Below are positions 9,193 through 18,243 of a DNA stretch of 64,000 bases, piece by piece. Source of the DNA: Rhizobium mongolense USDA 1844 (lineage in GTDB: Bacteria > Pseudomonadota > Alphaproteobacteria > Rhizobiales > Rhizobiaceae); the NCBI RefSeq assembly GCF_000419765.1, contig NZ_ATTQ01000012.1, positions 124,001-188,000 of the forward strand, read 5' to 3'. Both the position numbers and the translations under genes were made by a program. How positions within the stretch are numbered: the stretch's first letter is position 1; each line of letters opens with the position of its first letter. The notes beneath the pieces were generated by a model. That model was not told where the DNA came from. It saw nothing but the letters and a program-made list of their open reading frames with translations, and did not search any database.

Positions 9193-10156
9193 CGCCGGTT
9201 TCGAGCTTCGTATCGGGCTTGTAACCCGTCAGGGCGACAAGCAGGTCAGGGCTCGCGAAGGTGCGCGGCACGTCGCCCTTTTGCATCGGCAGCATTTTGC
9301 GCTGCGCCGGTTGGCCGAGCGCTTTTTCCACGGTCTCCACGAAGTCCATCAGGCTGACCGGCTGACCGCCGCCGATATTGACGACACGGAACGGCGCCTG
9401 GCGGGACAGCGTCTCGACCTTGTCGTCGGCGATGCGGTTTTCTTCCGAAGGCATAATCGAAGAAAGCCGCACGATCGACTCGACGAGATCGTCGATATAG
9501 GTGAAATCGCGGCTCATCTTGCCTTCGCCGTAGATTTCGATCGGCTGGTTTTCCAGCATGCTCTTTACGAACTTGAAGAGCGCCATGTCCGGGCGGCCCC
9601 ACGGACCATAGACGGTGAAGAAGCGGAAGGCGGTGGTCGGCAGCTTGTAGAGATGTGCATGGCTGTGCGCCATCAGCTCCATCGACTTCTTGGTCGCAGC
9701 ATAGACCGTCAGGGGCTCGTCGGCCCTGTCGGTCTCATGGAAGGGAACGGAAGGGTTCGCGCCATAGATCGAAGAGGTCGAGGCCAGCATCAGATGCTGC
9801 ACATTGTGGCGCTCGGCAGTCTCCATAATGTTCCACGAGCCTTCGACGTTCGAGCTTAGATAAGCGCGGGGGTTTTCAAGACTGTAGCGTACGCCGGCCT
9901 GGGCCGCGAGGTGGATGAGGATGTCCGGCTTTGCCTGGCCGACTGCATCTTCGAGCGCCTTTTGATCCTCAAGCATGGCGATTACCGGCTTGAAGGCCGG
10001 GAACTGCGCCAGAGCCGCATGCCGCATTTGCTTGAGCTTGACGTTGTAATAGGGCGTCAGGCCGTCGAAACCGGTAACCCGATGCCCATCCTGCAACAAG
10101 CGCCGCGCGAGATGAAAGCCAATGAAGCCTGCGGTGCCTGTTATGAAGTAATGCAT
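9140..10156 (-). CDS. lpsL: UDP-glucuronate 4-epimerase (LpsL/LspL type, NAD-dependent SDR)
   Basis: This 338-residue extended short-chain dehydrogenase converts UDP-glucuronate to UDP-galacturonate, a precursor for LPS core and capsule. It has the NAD-binding motif GTAGFIG at residues 7-13, the Ser/Thr of STSSIYG near 127, and catalytic YAATK at Y152/K156. The start is the ATG at 10156, which has GAGA upstream and sits 7 bp after the rkpK stop; a longer reading from 10189 would run into rkpK. It is the last gene of the leftward sugar-nucleotide block, downstream of the enzyme that makes its substrate. The last 53 bp overlap the convergent GGDEF-EAL gene. Confidence 0.9.
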   Translation of the reverse strand: MHYFITGTAGFIGFHLARRLLQDGHRVTGFDGLTPYYNVKLKQMRHAALAQFPAFKPVIAMLEDQKALEDAVGQAKPDILIHLAAQAGVRYSLENPRAYLSSNVEGSWNIMETAERHNVQHLMLASTSSIYGANPSVPFHETDRADEPLTVYAATKKSMELMAHSHAHLYKLPTTAFRFFTVYGPWGRPDMALFKFVKSMLENQPIEIYGEGKMSRDFTYIDDLVESIVRLSSIMPSEENRIADDKVETLSRQAPFRVVNIGGGQPVSLMDFVETVEKALGQPAQRKMLPMQKGDVPRTFASPDLLVALTGYKPDTKLETGVRAFVEWYLEARRELEP

Positions 10157-10163
10157 TTTATCT

Positions 10164-11474
10164 CTACTCGGTCTTCTTGCCGACGGCAAAGTGGCTGAAG
10201 CCGTGGCGCGTGATTTCGGCGACGGGATAGATATTGCGCAGGTCCACGACGACAGGGTTCTTCATCGTGGACTTCAGGCGCTTGAAGTCGAGCGCGCGGA
10301 ATTCATCCCATTCGGTCACGAGCACGATGGCATCGGCGCCCTCGGCAATCTCGTATGGGTCATTGCCGTAGGTCACCGGCCCGAGCATTTCCTTGGCCGC
10401 TTGCATGCCTTCCGGGTCATAGACGTGAACCGCGGCGCCGCCGTCGAGCAAGGCCTGGATGATGGTGATCGACGGCGCATCGCGCATGTCGTCGGTGTTC
10501 GGCTTGAAGGTCAGGCCGAGGACGGCGATCTTCTTGCCGCGCACGCTGCCGGCGCAGGCGGCGATCACCTTACGCCCCATGGCGCGCTTGCGGTTGTCGT
10601 TGATTGCGACCGTCGTTTCGATGAGGCGCATCGGGCTGTCATAGTCCTGCGCGGTCTTGACGAGCGCCAGCGTGTCCTTCGGAAAGCACGAGCCGCCATA
10701 GCCGGGACCGGCATGCAGGAACTTGTCGCCGATGCGCTTGTCCATGCCGATGCCCTTGGCAACCTTTTGCACATCCGCACCGATCTGTTCGCAAAGGTCG
10801 GCGATCTCGTTGATGAATGTAATCTTCATGGCGAGGAAGGCGTTTGCGGCGTACTTGATCAGCTCGGACGTGCGGCGCTCGCAGAAATAAAGCGGTGCCT
10901 CGTTGAGGTAGAGCGGCCGGTAGACTTCGCGCATGACTTCCGTGGCGCGCGGGTCTTCGGTGCCGATGACGATGCGGTCGGGGCGCTTGAAGTCGGTGAT
11001 GGCAGCACCTTCGCGCAGGAATTCCGGGTTCGAGACGACGGCGATGTCCTTGCCGGGGAACTCTTCGCGGAAGATGCGCTCGATCTCGTCGCCGGTGCCG
11101 ACGGGAACGGTGGACTTCGTGACGACGACCGTGAAGCCGCTGACGGCTGCGGCAATCTCGCGCGCGGCGGCATAGACGTAGCTGAGATCAGCATGGCCGT
11201 CGCCGCGGCGCGACGGCGTGCCGACCGCGATGAAGACGACATCGGCGTCTGCGACCGGTGCAGCGAGATCCTTGGAGAAATCAAGGCGCCCGGCGCTGCG
11301 GTTGTGCTCGATGATGGCATCGAGGCCCGGTTCGAAGATCGGCACTTCGCCGCGTTCAAGGGCGTCGATCTTCGCTTCGGATTTATCGACGCAGGTGATG
11401 TGGTGGCCGAAATCCGCAAGGCAGGCGCCGGAGACGAGACCGACATAGCCCGAACCAATCATAACAATGCGCAT
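10164..11474 (-). CDS. rkpK: UDP-glucose 6-dehydrogenase
   Basis: A 436-residue UDP-glucose/GDP-mannose dehydrogenase, which oxidises UDP-glucose twice with NAD to UDP-glucuronate. The NAD motif IGSGYVGLVSGACLADFG opens the protein, the catalytic Cys is C263 in GGSCFPKDT, and the C-terminal domain has the LGLTFKPNTDDMRDAPS signature. It lies between the ManC-type gene (94 bp upstream) and lpsL (7 bp downstream), so synthesis of UDP-glucuronate and UDP-galacturonate is coupled. In rhizobia these genes feed LPS and K-antigen polysaccharide synthesis; the mutant phenotypes known elsewhere should not be assumed here. Confidence 0.93.
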   Translation of the reverse strand: MRIVMIGSGYVGLVSGACLADFGHHITCVDKSEAKIDALERGEVPIFEPGLDAIIEHNRSAGRLDFSKDLAAPVADADVVFIAVGTPSRRGDGHADLSYVYAAAREIAAAVSGFTVVVTKSTVPVGTGDEIERIFREEFPGKDIAVVSNPEFLREGAAITDFKRPDRIVIGTEDPRATEVMREVYRPLYLNEAPLYFCERRTSELIKYAANAFLAMKITFINEIADLCEQIGADVQKVAKGIGMDKRIGDKFLHAGPGYGGSCFPKDTLALVKTAQDYDSPMRLIETTVAINDNRKRAMGRKVIAACAGSVRGKKIAVLGLTFKPNTDDMRDAPSITIIQALLDGGAAVHVYDPEGMQAAKEMLGPVTYGNDPYEIAEGADAIVLVTEWDEFRALDFKRLKSTMKNPVVVDLRNIYPVAEITRHGFSHFAVGKKTE

Positions 11475-11568
11475 GGGATAACCTTCATCAAAAACGATCG
11501 CGGCCTGCCGGCGGCAAAACGCGATCGTGTTACAGGCGCACCGTCATAAATTCAAGACAGCCCACTTC

Positions 11569-12996
11569 TCAGCTGCGCCCAAACTCGTCGACGATGCGAA
11601 TGATATCGTCCTCGCCGAGGTAGGAGCCGGTCTGCACTTCGATCAGTTCGAGCAAGATCTTGCCCGGGTTTGCGAGGCGGTGCACCTCGCCGAGCGGGAT
11701 ATAGACCGACTCGTTTTCCCGCAGCATCTGTACATTCTCGCCGATCGTCACCTCGGCCGTGCCCTTGACGACGATCCAATGTTCCGAGCGGTGGTGATGC
11801 TTCTGCAGCGAGAGCTTCTTGCCGGGTGTGACGAAGATGCGCTTTACCTGGAAACGGTCGCCGTTGAAGATCGAGGTATAGCCGCCCCACGGCCGGTACG
11901 AGGTCGGATGGGTCTCCGTCAGTTTCGACGTCGCGGGCAGGGCGGCGAGCGTCTTGACGAGGTCGCCGACGCTCTGGCTGTCCTGCAGCTTGCCGACATA
12001 GACGGCATCTTCACTGGCAATCACCGCGACATCTTCCATTCCCTGCACGGCAAGATGCACGCCGTGGCTCATCACCAGCGAGTTGCGGCTGTTGACAAGC
12101 GTCGTATTGGCGGTCGCGACATTGCCGTTCGGGTCGCGCGTCCCGGTTTTCCAGACGGAATCCCAGCTGCCGAGATCCGACCACTTGAAGGGCGAGGGCA
12201 CGACAGCGGCATTGGCCGTCTTTTCCATGATCGCATAGTCGATCGAGATGCTGGGGGCCTTCGCAAAGGATTGGGCGTCGAGACGGGTGAAGTCGAGATC
12301 GCGCGTCGCCTTCGCAACAGCCTCGCTGGCCGCGGCGACGACATCCGGCGCATAGTTGCGCATTTCCGCAAGAAGCGCTCCCACCTGGAACATGAACATG
12401 CCGGAATTCCAGTAGAAGCCGCCGGCAGTCACCATCTCCTTTGCCTTGTCCAGGGGCGGCTTTTCGATGAAGCGCTTCACGGTCTGTGCGCCTGCCGAAA
12501 GCTGCTCGCCGCCTTCGATATAGCCGTAGCCGGTTGCCGGTTCGGTCGGCTCGATGCCGAAGGTCACGAGCTTGCCGCTGGCGGCCGTTTCGCGTGCGGC
12601 GCGGACGCTGTCGAAATAGCTTTGATCGGCGACGATCTCATAGTCCGAGCCAAGGACGTGCATGATCACGTCCTTGCCGAAAAGGTCGGCGACGAGGGCG
12701 GCAGCGGCGGCAACGGCGGGTGCGGTGTTGCGGGCAACCGGCTCCAGCAGGATCGCCTTCAGCGCCAGATCGAGTTCGCGGGCCTGTTCGGCGACGAGGA
12801 AGCGGAATTCCTCATTGGTCAGCACGACCGGTGCTTCGTAGAGGGCCGGATCGGAGACGCGGGCGAGCGTTTCTTGAAACAGCGTCTTGTCGCCGATGAA
12901 CTGAATGAACTGCTTGGGGGCTGCAGCGCGCGACAGCGGCCACAGGCGCGTGCCCTTGCCTCCTGCCATGATCACGGGAACGATCTTTTGCGTCAT
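11569..12996 (-). CDS. manC: Bifunctional mannose-1-phosphate guanylyltransferase / mannose-6-phosphate isomerase
   Basis: At 475 residues this is a type II PMI-GMP enzyme. The N-terminal nucleotidyltransferase has the PVIMAGGKGTRLWPLSR signature and the FIEKP sugar-binding motif. The C-terminal cupin isomerase has QKHHHRSEHWIVVKGTA with its metal-binding His residues. It makes GDP-mannose from fructose-6-phosphate-derived mannose phosphates together with the mutase encoded just upstream. The ATG at 12996 has a GAGG site about 9 bp before it; the alternative TTG at 13029 adds 11 poorly conserved residues. Rhizobial relatives are often called noeJ because of their use in Nod-factor fucosylation, but nothing nodulation-specific is nearby. 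Confidence 0.9.
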   Translation of the reverse strand: MTQKIVPVIMAGGKGTRLWPLSRAAAPKQFIQFIGDKTLFQETLARVSDPALYEAPVVLTNEEFRFLVAEQARELDLALKAILLEPVARNTAPAVAAAAALVADLFGKDVIMHVLGSDYEIVADQSYFDSVRAARETAASGKLVTFGIEPTEPATGYGYIEGGEQLSAGAQTVKRFIEKPPLDKAKEMVTAGGFYWNSGMFMFQVGALLAEMRNYAPDVVAAASEAVAKATRDLDFTRLDAQSFAKAPSISIDYAIMEKTANAAVVPSPFKWSDLGSWDSVWKTGTRDPNGNVATANTTLVNSRNSLVMSHGVHLAVQGMEDVAVIASEDAVYVGKLQDSQSVGDLVKTLAALPATSKLTETHPTSYRPWGGYTSIFNGDRFQVKRIFVTPGKKLSLQKHHHRSEHWIVVKGTAEVTIGENVQMLRENESVYIPLGEVHRLANPGKILLELIEVQTGSYLGEDDIIRIVDEFGRS

Positions 12997-13029
12997 CGGG
13001 TGCGTTTCCTCAAAATCTTCTGTCTTCAA

Positions 13030-14457
13030 TCAGTTCTGTCCGGCCCACTGCCTGATCCGGCCCAGTCCGGCTTCAAGCAACTGGCTTGCGGCGTGTTCGG
13101 TTTGCGCTTCGACGTAGCAGCGCATCTCCGGCGCGTTGCCCGAGGGGCGAAAGTGGATGATGCGCCTGTCGGCCAGCGTGACGCGCAGGCCGTCGATATC
13201 GCTCGCCGTGGAGGGGCTTCCAATGGGCTTCAGGAAATCCGCCAGGTTTTCCGGCAAGGCGCGCAGGTAAGCCATCAATTTTGCGCTCGTCTCGACGGGG
13301 AAGTTCTCCAGCCGATCGGCCGCCGCAATCGGAAGATTGTAGGAAGCGGCAATGACCGACAGCGGCTTCTTTTGCGCCGCTGCCAGCGAAAGGACTGCCA
13401 GTATCGGCAAGAAGCAGTCGCGTGTCGGCAGTGCCTCAAGCGTCCTGCCATTAACGCTGAAATCCGAACCGGTCAGCAGGCCGCCATTGGCCTCGAAGCC
13501 CATCACGCGGTCCTTGCCTGCGATGATCGCCTCCTGCATGCCGGCGATGACGAAGGGTGAGCCGACGCGCGTGCGGGTGACGGCAAAGGCGCCGGCGGCC
13601 TCGATGCCGGAGTTGGAGGTGACAGGCGTGACCACGGTTCCGGCGTCCAGAAAATTCGCAGTGATCAGCCCCAGCAAGTCGCCACGCAGGGGCATGCCGT
13701 TCTCATCCGTCACCAGCGGCCGGTCGCCGTCGCCATCGGCCGAAACGAGCGCATCAAGGGTCAGGGACTGCGCCCAATCCTTGAGAAGCGCAACGGTCTG
13801 CGCCGAAACGGCTTCGGTATCGACTGGGATGAAGGTCTCCGATCGTCCAAGCGCGATGGCTTCGGCGCCGTAATGCGACAGCAGCCGCACCATCATGTCG
13901 CGGGCAACGGTGCTGTGCTGATAGACGCCGATCCTTTGGCCGGAAAGGGCATTTTTGGAGAGAATACCGGCATTGCGCGCCATGAAGGCTCTAGCGCATT
14001 CGCCGGACCGGTCCTCGACCTTTGCTTTTCCCGCCATTGCCTCATCAGGCAGGGAGCGGTCGAGCTTGGCGGCAAGATCGGAAATCGCGGCTTCGTCCGC
14101 CTTGTCGATCTCGCCATCGGGTCGGTAGAATTTGATGCCGTTGCGGTCCGCCGGGATGTGCGAGCCGGTGATCATCAGGCTCGCGGCCTTGTCACGGGAT
14201 CCATAAAATGCCAGCGCTGGTGTCGGGACGGTGCCGCAATCGGCGACCCTGAAGCCAAGCGCGGTCAGCGCGAAAGCGCATGTCGCAGCGATGGCAGGGC
14301 TGGAATCGCGGAAGTCGCGGCCGAGCATGACGAGGTCGCCTTTTTGCGCGCGTCCGCTCTCAAGAAGATATTGCCCGAACGCTGTCGCGTAGACCACCGA
14401 CGCCCTGCCTTCCAGATCGACGGAAAGGCCGCGCAGGCCGCTTGTTCCAAATTTCAT
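13030..14457 (-). CDS. manB: Phosphomannomutase / phosphoglucomutase (NoeK/ManB-like)
   Basis: This 475-residue alpha-D-phosphohexomutase interconverts mannose-6-phosphate and mannose-1-phosphate. The active-site phosphoserine is S99 in ITGSHIP, the metal loop is SADGDGDR, the sugar-recognition loop is FEANGG, and the phosphate-binding loop is RPSGNAPEMR. It is the first gene of the leftward block and ends just 33 bp before the ATG of the ManC-type gene, so the two steps toward GDP-mannose are co-transcribed. The family symbol noeK is used for close rhizobial relatives. Phosphoglucomutase activity cannot be excluded from sequence. Confidence 0.87.
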   Translation of the reverse strand: MKFGTSGLRGLSVDLEGRASVVYATAFGQYLLESGRAQKGDLVMLGRDFRDSSPAIAATCAFALTALGFRVADCGTVPTPALAFYGSRDKAASLMITGSHIPADRNGIKFYRPDGEIDKADEAAISDLAAKLDRSLPDEAMAGKAKVEDRSGECARAFMARNAGILSKNALSGQRIGVYQHSTVARDMMVRLLSHYGAEAIALGRSETFIPVDTEAVSAQTVALLKDWAQSLTLDALVSADGDGDRPLVTDENGMPLRGDLLGLITANFLDAGTVVTPVTSNSGIEAAGAFAVTRTRVGSPFVIAGMQEAIIAGKDRVMGFEANGGLLTGSDFSVNGRTLEALPTRDCFLPILAVLSLAAAQKKPLSVIAASYNLPIAAADRLENFPVETSAKLMAYLRALPENLADFLKPIGSPSTASDIDGLRVTLADRRIIHFRPSGNAPEMRCYVEAQTEHAASQLLEAGLGRIRQWAGQN

Positions 14458-14611
14458 GCGTGTTAAGCCTTTGCTGACGCTTGCTTTCCTGCGCGATTAT
14501 CACCAGTCTAACGATACTTCGTAAATTTTGGCCGCGATAGGTGACTAAAATATTGCGCGCCTCCCTTTTCAAGGCAAATCTATAACCCCTTCGGTGGAAC
14601 GAGGACTATCG

Positions 14612-15313
14612 ATGAGCGAACAGACCATCGCGCTCGAAGAGAGCTGGAAGGCGGCACTCGCGCCCGAATTTTCCAGTCCCTACATGCAGCAGCTCAAGGA
14701 TTTCCTGCTGGTGCAGAAGCAAAGCGGCAAGCGTATCTTCCCCAAAGGGTCGGAGTATTTTCGCGCACTTGACCTCACCCCGCTTGCAAAGGTGAAGGTC
14801 ATCATTCTGGGGCAAGATCCCTATCACGGCCTCGGACAGGCGCATGGGCTCTGCTTCAGCGTTCGCCCAGGCGTGCGCATTCCGCCCTCGCTGGTCAATA
14901 TCTACAAGGAGATGGAAACCGATCTCGGCATCAAGCCGCCGCGGCATGGCTTCCTGGAGCATTGGGCCCGCCAGGGCGTGCTGTTGCTCAACAGCGTCCT
15001 GACCGTCGAGGAGGCGCAGGCAGCGTCACACCAGGGCAAGGGCTGGGAGCGTTTCACCGATGCGGTGATCCGCAAGGTCAACGAGGAATGCGAGTCCGTC
15101 GTCTTCATGCTCTGGGGTTCCTATGCGCAGCGGAAGGCGGCCTTTGTCGATACCGACCGTCATCTCGTCCTCAAGGCGCCGCATCCGTCGCCGCTTTCGG
15201 CGCATAACGGCTTTTTTGGATGCAGGCATTTTTCGAAGGCGAACGCTTTCCTGCAGTCTCATGGCCGCGCGCCCGTCGACTGGGAGTTGCCTGCCAATCC
15301 GCAGGATGCCTAG
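14612..15313 (+). CDS. ung: Uracil-DNA glycosylase, family 1
   Basis: The 233-residue protein removes uracil from DNA at the start of base-excision repair. The water-activating loop GQDPYHG contains D69, and the C-terminal minor-groove loop HPSPLSAHNGFFGCRHF carries the conserved His. The ATG at 14612 has a GAGGA site at 14601-14605; the GTG at 14594 would add six residues without a better site. It is divergent from the phosphomannomutase across a 154-bp spacer. Confidence 0.95.
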   Translation: MSEQTIALEESWKAALAPEFSSPYMQQLKDFLLVQKQSGKRIFPKGSEYFRALDLTPLAKVKVIILGQDPYHGLGQAHGLCFSVRPGVRIPPSLVNIYKEMETDLGIKPPRHGFLEHWARQGVLLLNSVLTVEEAQAASHQGKGWERFTDAVIRKVNEECESVVFMLWGSYAQRKAAFVDTDRHLVLKAPHPSPLSAHNGFFGCRHFSKANAFLQSHGRAPVDWELPANPQDA

Positions 15314-15320
15314 AGTTTTC

Positions 15321-15344
15321 TGAACACCTCCGGATCGGTGTTCA
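15321..15344. repeat. 8-bp inverted repeat between ung and the dioxygenase gene
   Basis: Arms 15321-15328 and 15337-15344 are perfectly complementary around an 8-base spacer, followed by AATAAAA rather than a clean U-run. It starts 7 bp after the ung stop, so it may be a weak terminator. Because the next genes resemble quinone-stress genes that are repressor-controlled in Bacillus, an operator role is also possible. Confidence 0.45.
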
Positions 15345-15452
15345 ATAAAAGGAGACAATGCGTTTTGGTCTCTGGGACTATTCCAAATCGCTCCAAGCAA
15401 TCATTTATGACCCATCAAGGCTCGCCATTGCGGGCAAGAAAGGGGTCTCGAC

Positions 15453-16385
15453 ATGCTCAACCAGATCAAGGGCCTGCACCACGTCACATCGATGGCGGAG
15501 GACGCCCGTACAAATAACCAGTTCTTCACAAACGCGCTCGGCTTGCGCCGCGTCAAGAAGACCGTGAACTTCGATGCGCCTGACGTCTATCATCTCTATT
15601 ATGGCGACGAGACCGGTTCGCCGGGTTCGATCATGACCTATTTCCCGTTTCCCAAGATGGCGCAGGGCCGCCCTGGCACCGGCGAAGTCGGTACGACCGT
15701 TTTCTCCGTTCCCGAGGGTTCGCTCGGCTTTTGGAGCGACCGTCTCACCAAGCTCGGCGTCAGCGGTCTCAAGGCGGACGAGAGCTTCGGCCAAAAGCGA
15801 CTGCACTTTGCGGGTCCTGATGGCGACGGTTTCGCGCTTGTTGAAGTCCGGGATGACGGTCGCCAGCCCTGGACGCATGGCGGCATCGGCGAGGATTACG
15901 CCATCCGTGGCTTCCACTCTGTCGCCATGCGTCTTCGCGATGAGGGCGCGACGTCCGAACTCTTGAAATTCATGGGCTATGAGGTTCAGGAAGAGAAAGG
16001 CGGCGTAAGGCGGCTGGTGATGCCAGGCGGCAACGGTGCGCATCTGGTCGATCTCGAAACGATGCCGAATATCTCCCGTGCTCTGCCGGGCGCCGGTTCC
16101 GTGCACCATGTTGCCTTTGCTGTCGACAACCGCGAAAAGCAGCTCGAGGTGCGCAAGGCACTGATGGATACAGGCTACCAGGTGACGCCGGTCATCGACC
16201 GGGATTATTTCTGGGCGATCTATTTCCGCACGCCTGGCGGCATTCTCTTCGAGGTCGCCACCAACGAACCCGGCTTCGACCGGGACGAAGATACGGCTCA
16301 TCTCGGCGAAGCGCTGAAGCTGCCGCAGCAGCACGCGCATCTGCGGCAGCTGATCGAGCAGCACCTGCAGCCGCTCGAAGCTTAA
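15453..16385 (+). CDS. VOC-superfamily ring-cleaving dioxygenase (MhqO-like)
   Basis: This 310-residue protein has two tandem vicinal-oxygen-chelate modules. Predicted metal ligands are the His in GLHHVTSM (9/10), the His in SVHHVAFAV (about 216-217), and Glu in GGILFEVATNEPGF near the C-terminus. The closest characterised relatives are the hydroquinone-specific MhqO-type dioxygenases of Firmicutes. The next gene, 11 bp downstream, encodes an MhqD-like hydrolase, and this pairing supports a role in detoxifying quinones or catechols. Substrate specificity is inferred from family and neighbour only. Confidence 0.85.
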   Translation: MLNQIKGLHHVTSMAEDARTNNQFFTNALGLRRVKKTVNFDAPDVYHLYYGDETGSPGSIMTYFPFPKMAQGRPGTGEVGTTVFSVPEGSLGFWSDRLTKLGVSGLKADESFGQKRLHFAGPDGDGFALVEVRDDGRQPWTHGGIGEDYAIRGFHSVAMRLRDEGATSELLKFMGYEVQEEKGGVRRLVMPGGNGAHLVDLETMPNISRALPGAGSVHHVAFAVDNREKQLEVRKALMDTGYQVTPVIDRDYFWAIYFRTPGGILFEVATNEPGFDRDEDTAHLGEALKLPQQHAHLRQLIEQHLQPLEA

Positions 16386-16396
16386 GGAGCAGATCG

Positions 16397-17005
16397 ATGA
16401 ACGACCATAGCTATGTGCACCGGCTCCATGCCGGTGCGCCAGGAAAACCCATCCTCTTCGTGCTGCACGGCACCGGAGGGGATGAAAACCAGTTCTTCGA
16501 CTTCGGACGGCGGCTTCTGCCCGATGCGACGATCGTCTCTCCCCGCGGGGATGTTTCGGAGCACGGGGCGGCACGCTTTTTCAAGCGCACCGGCGAGGGC
16601 GTCTACGACATGGACGATCTTGCCAGGGCCACGCAGAAGTTGGCGTCGTTCGTGAAAGACATGACGGTCGATCACGGCGCGTCGCACATCCTTGGCCTCG
16701 GCTTTTCAAACGGGGCGAACATCCTGGCGAATGTCTTGATCGAAAACGGCCTGTTCGATGCATCGGTGCTCATGCATCCTCTCATTCCGTTTCGGCCGAA
16801 GGCGAATCTAGAACTCCAGGGCCGCAGGGTGCTGATTACGGCGGGCGAACGTGATCCGATCTCTCCGGTCGGGCTGACCCAAGCGCTCGCCGGCTATTTC
16901 ACCGGGCAGGGGGCTGCGACCGAGACCGAGTGGCACCCGGGCGGACATGACATCCGTCCGAACGAAATCGACGCCGTGCGGCGCTTCTTCGAGCCCTATT
17001 TCTAA
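16397..17005 (+). CDS. Alpha/beta hydrolase, phospholipase/carboxylesterase family (MhqD-like)
   Basis: A 202-residue serine hydrolase with an oxyanion-hole loop HGTGGDE (24-30), the nucleophile S104 in GLGFSNGAN, a catalytic Asp in GERDPISP (about 156) and His in WHPGGHDI (about 184). It follows the ring-cleaving dioxygenase by 11 bp and is probably translated from the same mRNA; the combination resembles the mhqOD pair used against quinone-like electrophiles. The stop codon touches the convergent gene at 17006, with no gap between them. Confidence 0.83.
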   Translation: MNDHSYVHRLHAGAPGKPILFVLHGTGGDENQFFDFGRRLLPDATIVSPRGDVSEHGAARFFKRTGEGVYDMDDLARATQKLASFVKDMTVDHGASHILGLGFSNGANILANVLIENGLFDASVLMHPLIPFRPKANLELQGRRVLITAGERDPISPVGLTQALAGYFTGQGAATETEWHPGGHDIRPNEIDAVRRFFEPYF

Positions 17006-17857
17006 CTACCGGAAGATTGGCGGCAGTGCTTCCGAGACCTCCGGCGCGGGCATCCAGCGTCCGGTCGAAAAATAGGCCCTCGTCCGTATCTGCGGACCGG
17101 GTGCCGCCTTGATCGTCATGATAAAATTGAAGCTGTTTTCGCTGCTGAATTCGCGGGAGAAGACGACACTTGCGCCAAAACCTTCTTCTCTGACATCCTT
17201 CAGTTCTCGGATCGCGCTCAAGGCATCGTGAAAATCCAGCCAATGCGATTGTGCGAGCACCGTTTCGAAAACGCGCATGAAAGACGGATCGAGCCGGCCC
17301 GCGCTATCCGTCGCCGGCCCGACGATCTTGGCGCGTATGTTGAAAATCGCGCCTTTGCGATCTCCGCGAATAATCAGAAACACAGAGCTCAGCGGGCGCT
17401 CCCCATCTTCCTTGTAGACCTCTTGAAAAGAGCATTCATAGGCGCTGCTGCCCATGGCGGAGGCACGCCATTGGGTCATCTCTATGCCGGCCTTGCGCAA
17501 CGTTTCGCACATGTCCGGTCCGGATTTTCGCCACGTCCGCAGGAAATTTCCGGCGAGCTCGGGCTGCGGAACCTCGATCAGCCTCGGCGGGATCTTGACC
17601 GGCAGCTGCGGAGCAGGCTTTGAAACCTCTACCAGCTGTAGCGGCGTTGGTTCTGGTTGCTGGACCTGCAGGTTGAGATCGTAACCCGCCAAAGCTGCCA
17701 GGGTGCGCAGATGGCGCATGTCGTTGGATAGCAGGACCGTGCCGGCAACGAGCGAGATCGAAAGCGTGAGCATCAGCCACAATGCTGCGCGGCGCTTGCG
17801 GCGCGGCGGCGGCGTTTTCATATGCAAGCCGGAGGGTTGCGTGGCCAAGGCTTTCAC
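17006..17857 (-). CDS. Membrane-anchored protein of unknown function (DUF6030-like)
   Basis: The 283-residue product has a basic N-terminus (KTPPPRRKRRAALW), one membrane segment at about residues 25-45, a proline-rich linker (about 65-100), and a periplasmic domain with two Cys (in PDMCETL and YECSF) that could form a disulfide. I recognise it as a family restricted largely to rhizobia but know no function for it. The reading starts at GTG 17857; the ATG at 17821 removes 12 residues and is an equally credible start. Neither has a clear ribosome site. It is convergent with the hydrolase gene. Confidence 0.7.
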   Translation of the reverse strand: MKALATQPSGLHMKTPPPRRKRRAALWLMLTLSISLVAGTVLLSNDMRHLRTLAALAGYDLNLQVQQPEPTPLQLVEVSKPAPQLPVKIPPRLIEVPQPELAGNFLRTWRKSGPDMCETLRKAGIEMTQWRASAMGSSAYECSFQEVYKEDGERPLSSVFLIIRGDRKGAIFNIRAKIVGPATDSAGRLDPSFMRVFETVLAQSHWLDFHDALSAIRELKDVREEGFGASVVFSREFSSENSFNFIMTIKAAPGPQIRTRAYFSTGRWMPAPEVSEALPPIFR

Positions 17858-18001
17858 TCATTGCAGATGCGCCACTGTAGACAGCATGCTTCAGGTTTCT
17901 CTTGCAACCAAATTGCGCGCCGGACGGGCTAAATTAGCAAAGAATTCACTTGGTGTGCGCTAGGAGGGCCGGAAGCGGCCACGCGAACCAATTTGCAGTA
18001 C

Positions 18002-18034
18002 CAGCAAAGCGGTGCTGTCATTTACGCTTTGCTG
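18002..18034. repeat. 10-bp perfect inverted repeat in a 386-bp gene-free spacer
   Basis: Arms at 18002-18011 and 18025-18034 are perfectly complementary around a 13-base loop. The spacer 17858-18243, between two divergent genes, holds no convincing ORF. The repeat could be a regulator site or part of a small RNA; nothing in the sequence decides between them. Confidence 0.4.
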
Positions 18035-18243
18035 CTTCTGCGAAGTAATTCTCTTGAGATTTCAACGGCGTTGCTTCATGATAATTGTGATGCGAAGATT
18101 TTCGTGTCGTGCCTTATGACGATCGATGCAGGTCGTTTCCGCAATGAGCATGTTTCTTCGCGCCCGGCAGCGATGCCGCGGTTCAGACTTTAACGCTTTA
18201 TCTGCCCTGCAAACTTGAGGCAGGGTTTGCTTGGGAAGGTTGC

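Noticed and set aside
11527..13560. 677-codon open frame opposite the ManC-type gene
   Set aside because: Antisense shadow of two recognisable enzymes.
11569..14457. Nodulation-specific role for the GDP-mannose genes (noeJ/noeK)
   Set aside because: Homologues carry that name, but no nod box or nod gene is seen; general polysaccharide synthesis explains them.
15358..15567. Short ORF with a strong ribosome-site-like sequence before the dioxygenase gene
   Set aside because: The site is too close to its ATG, and the second half is just another frame of the dioxygenase gene.
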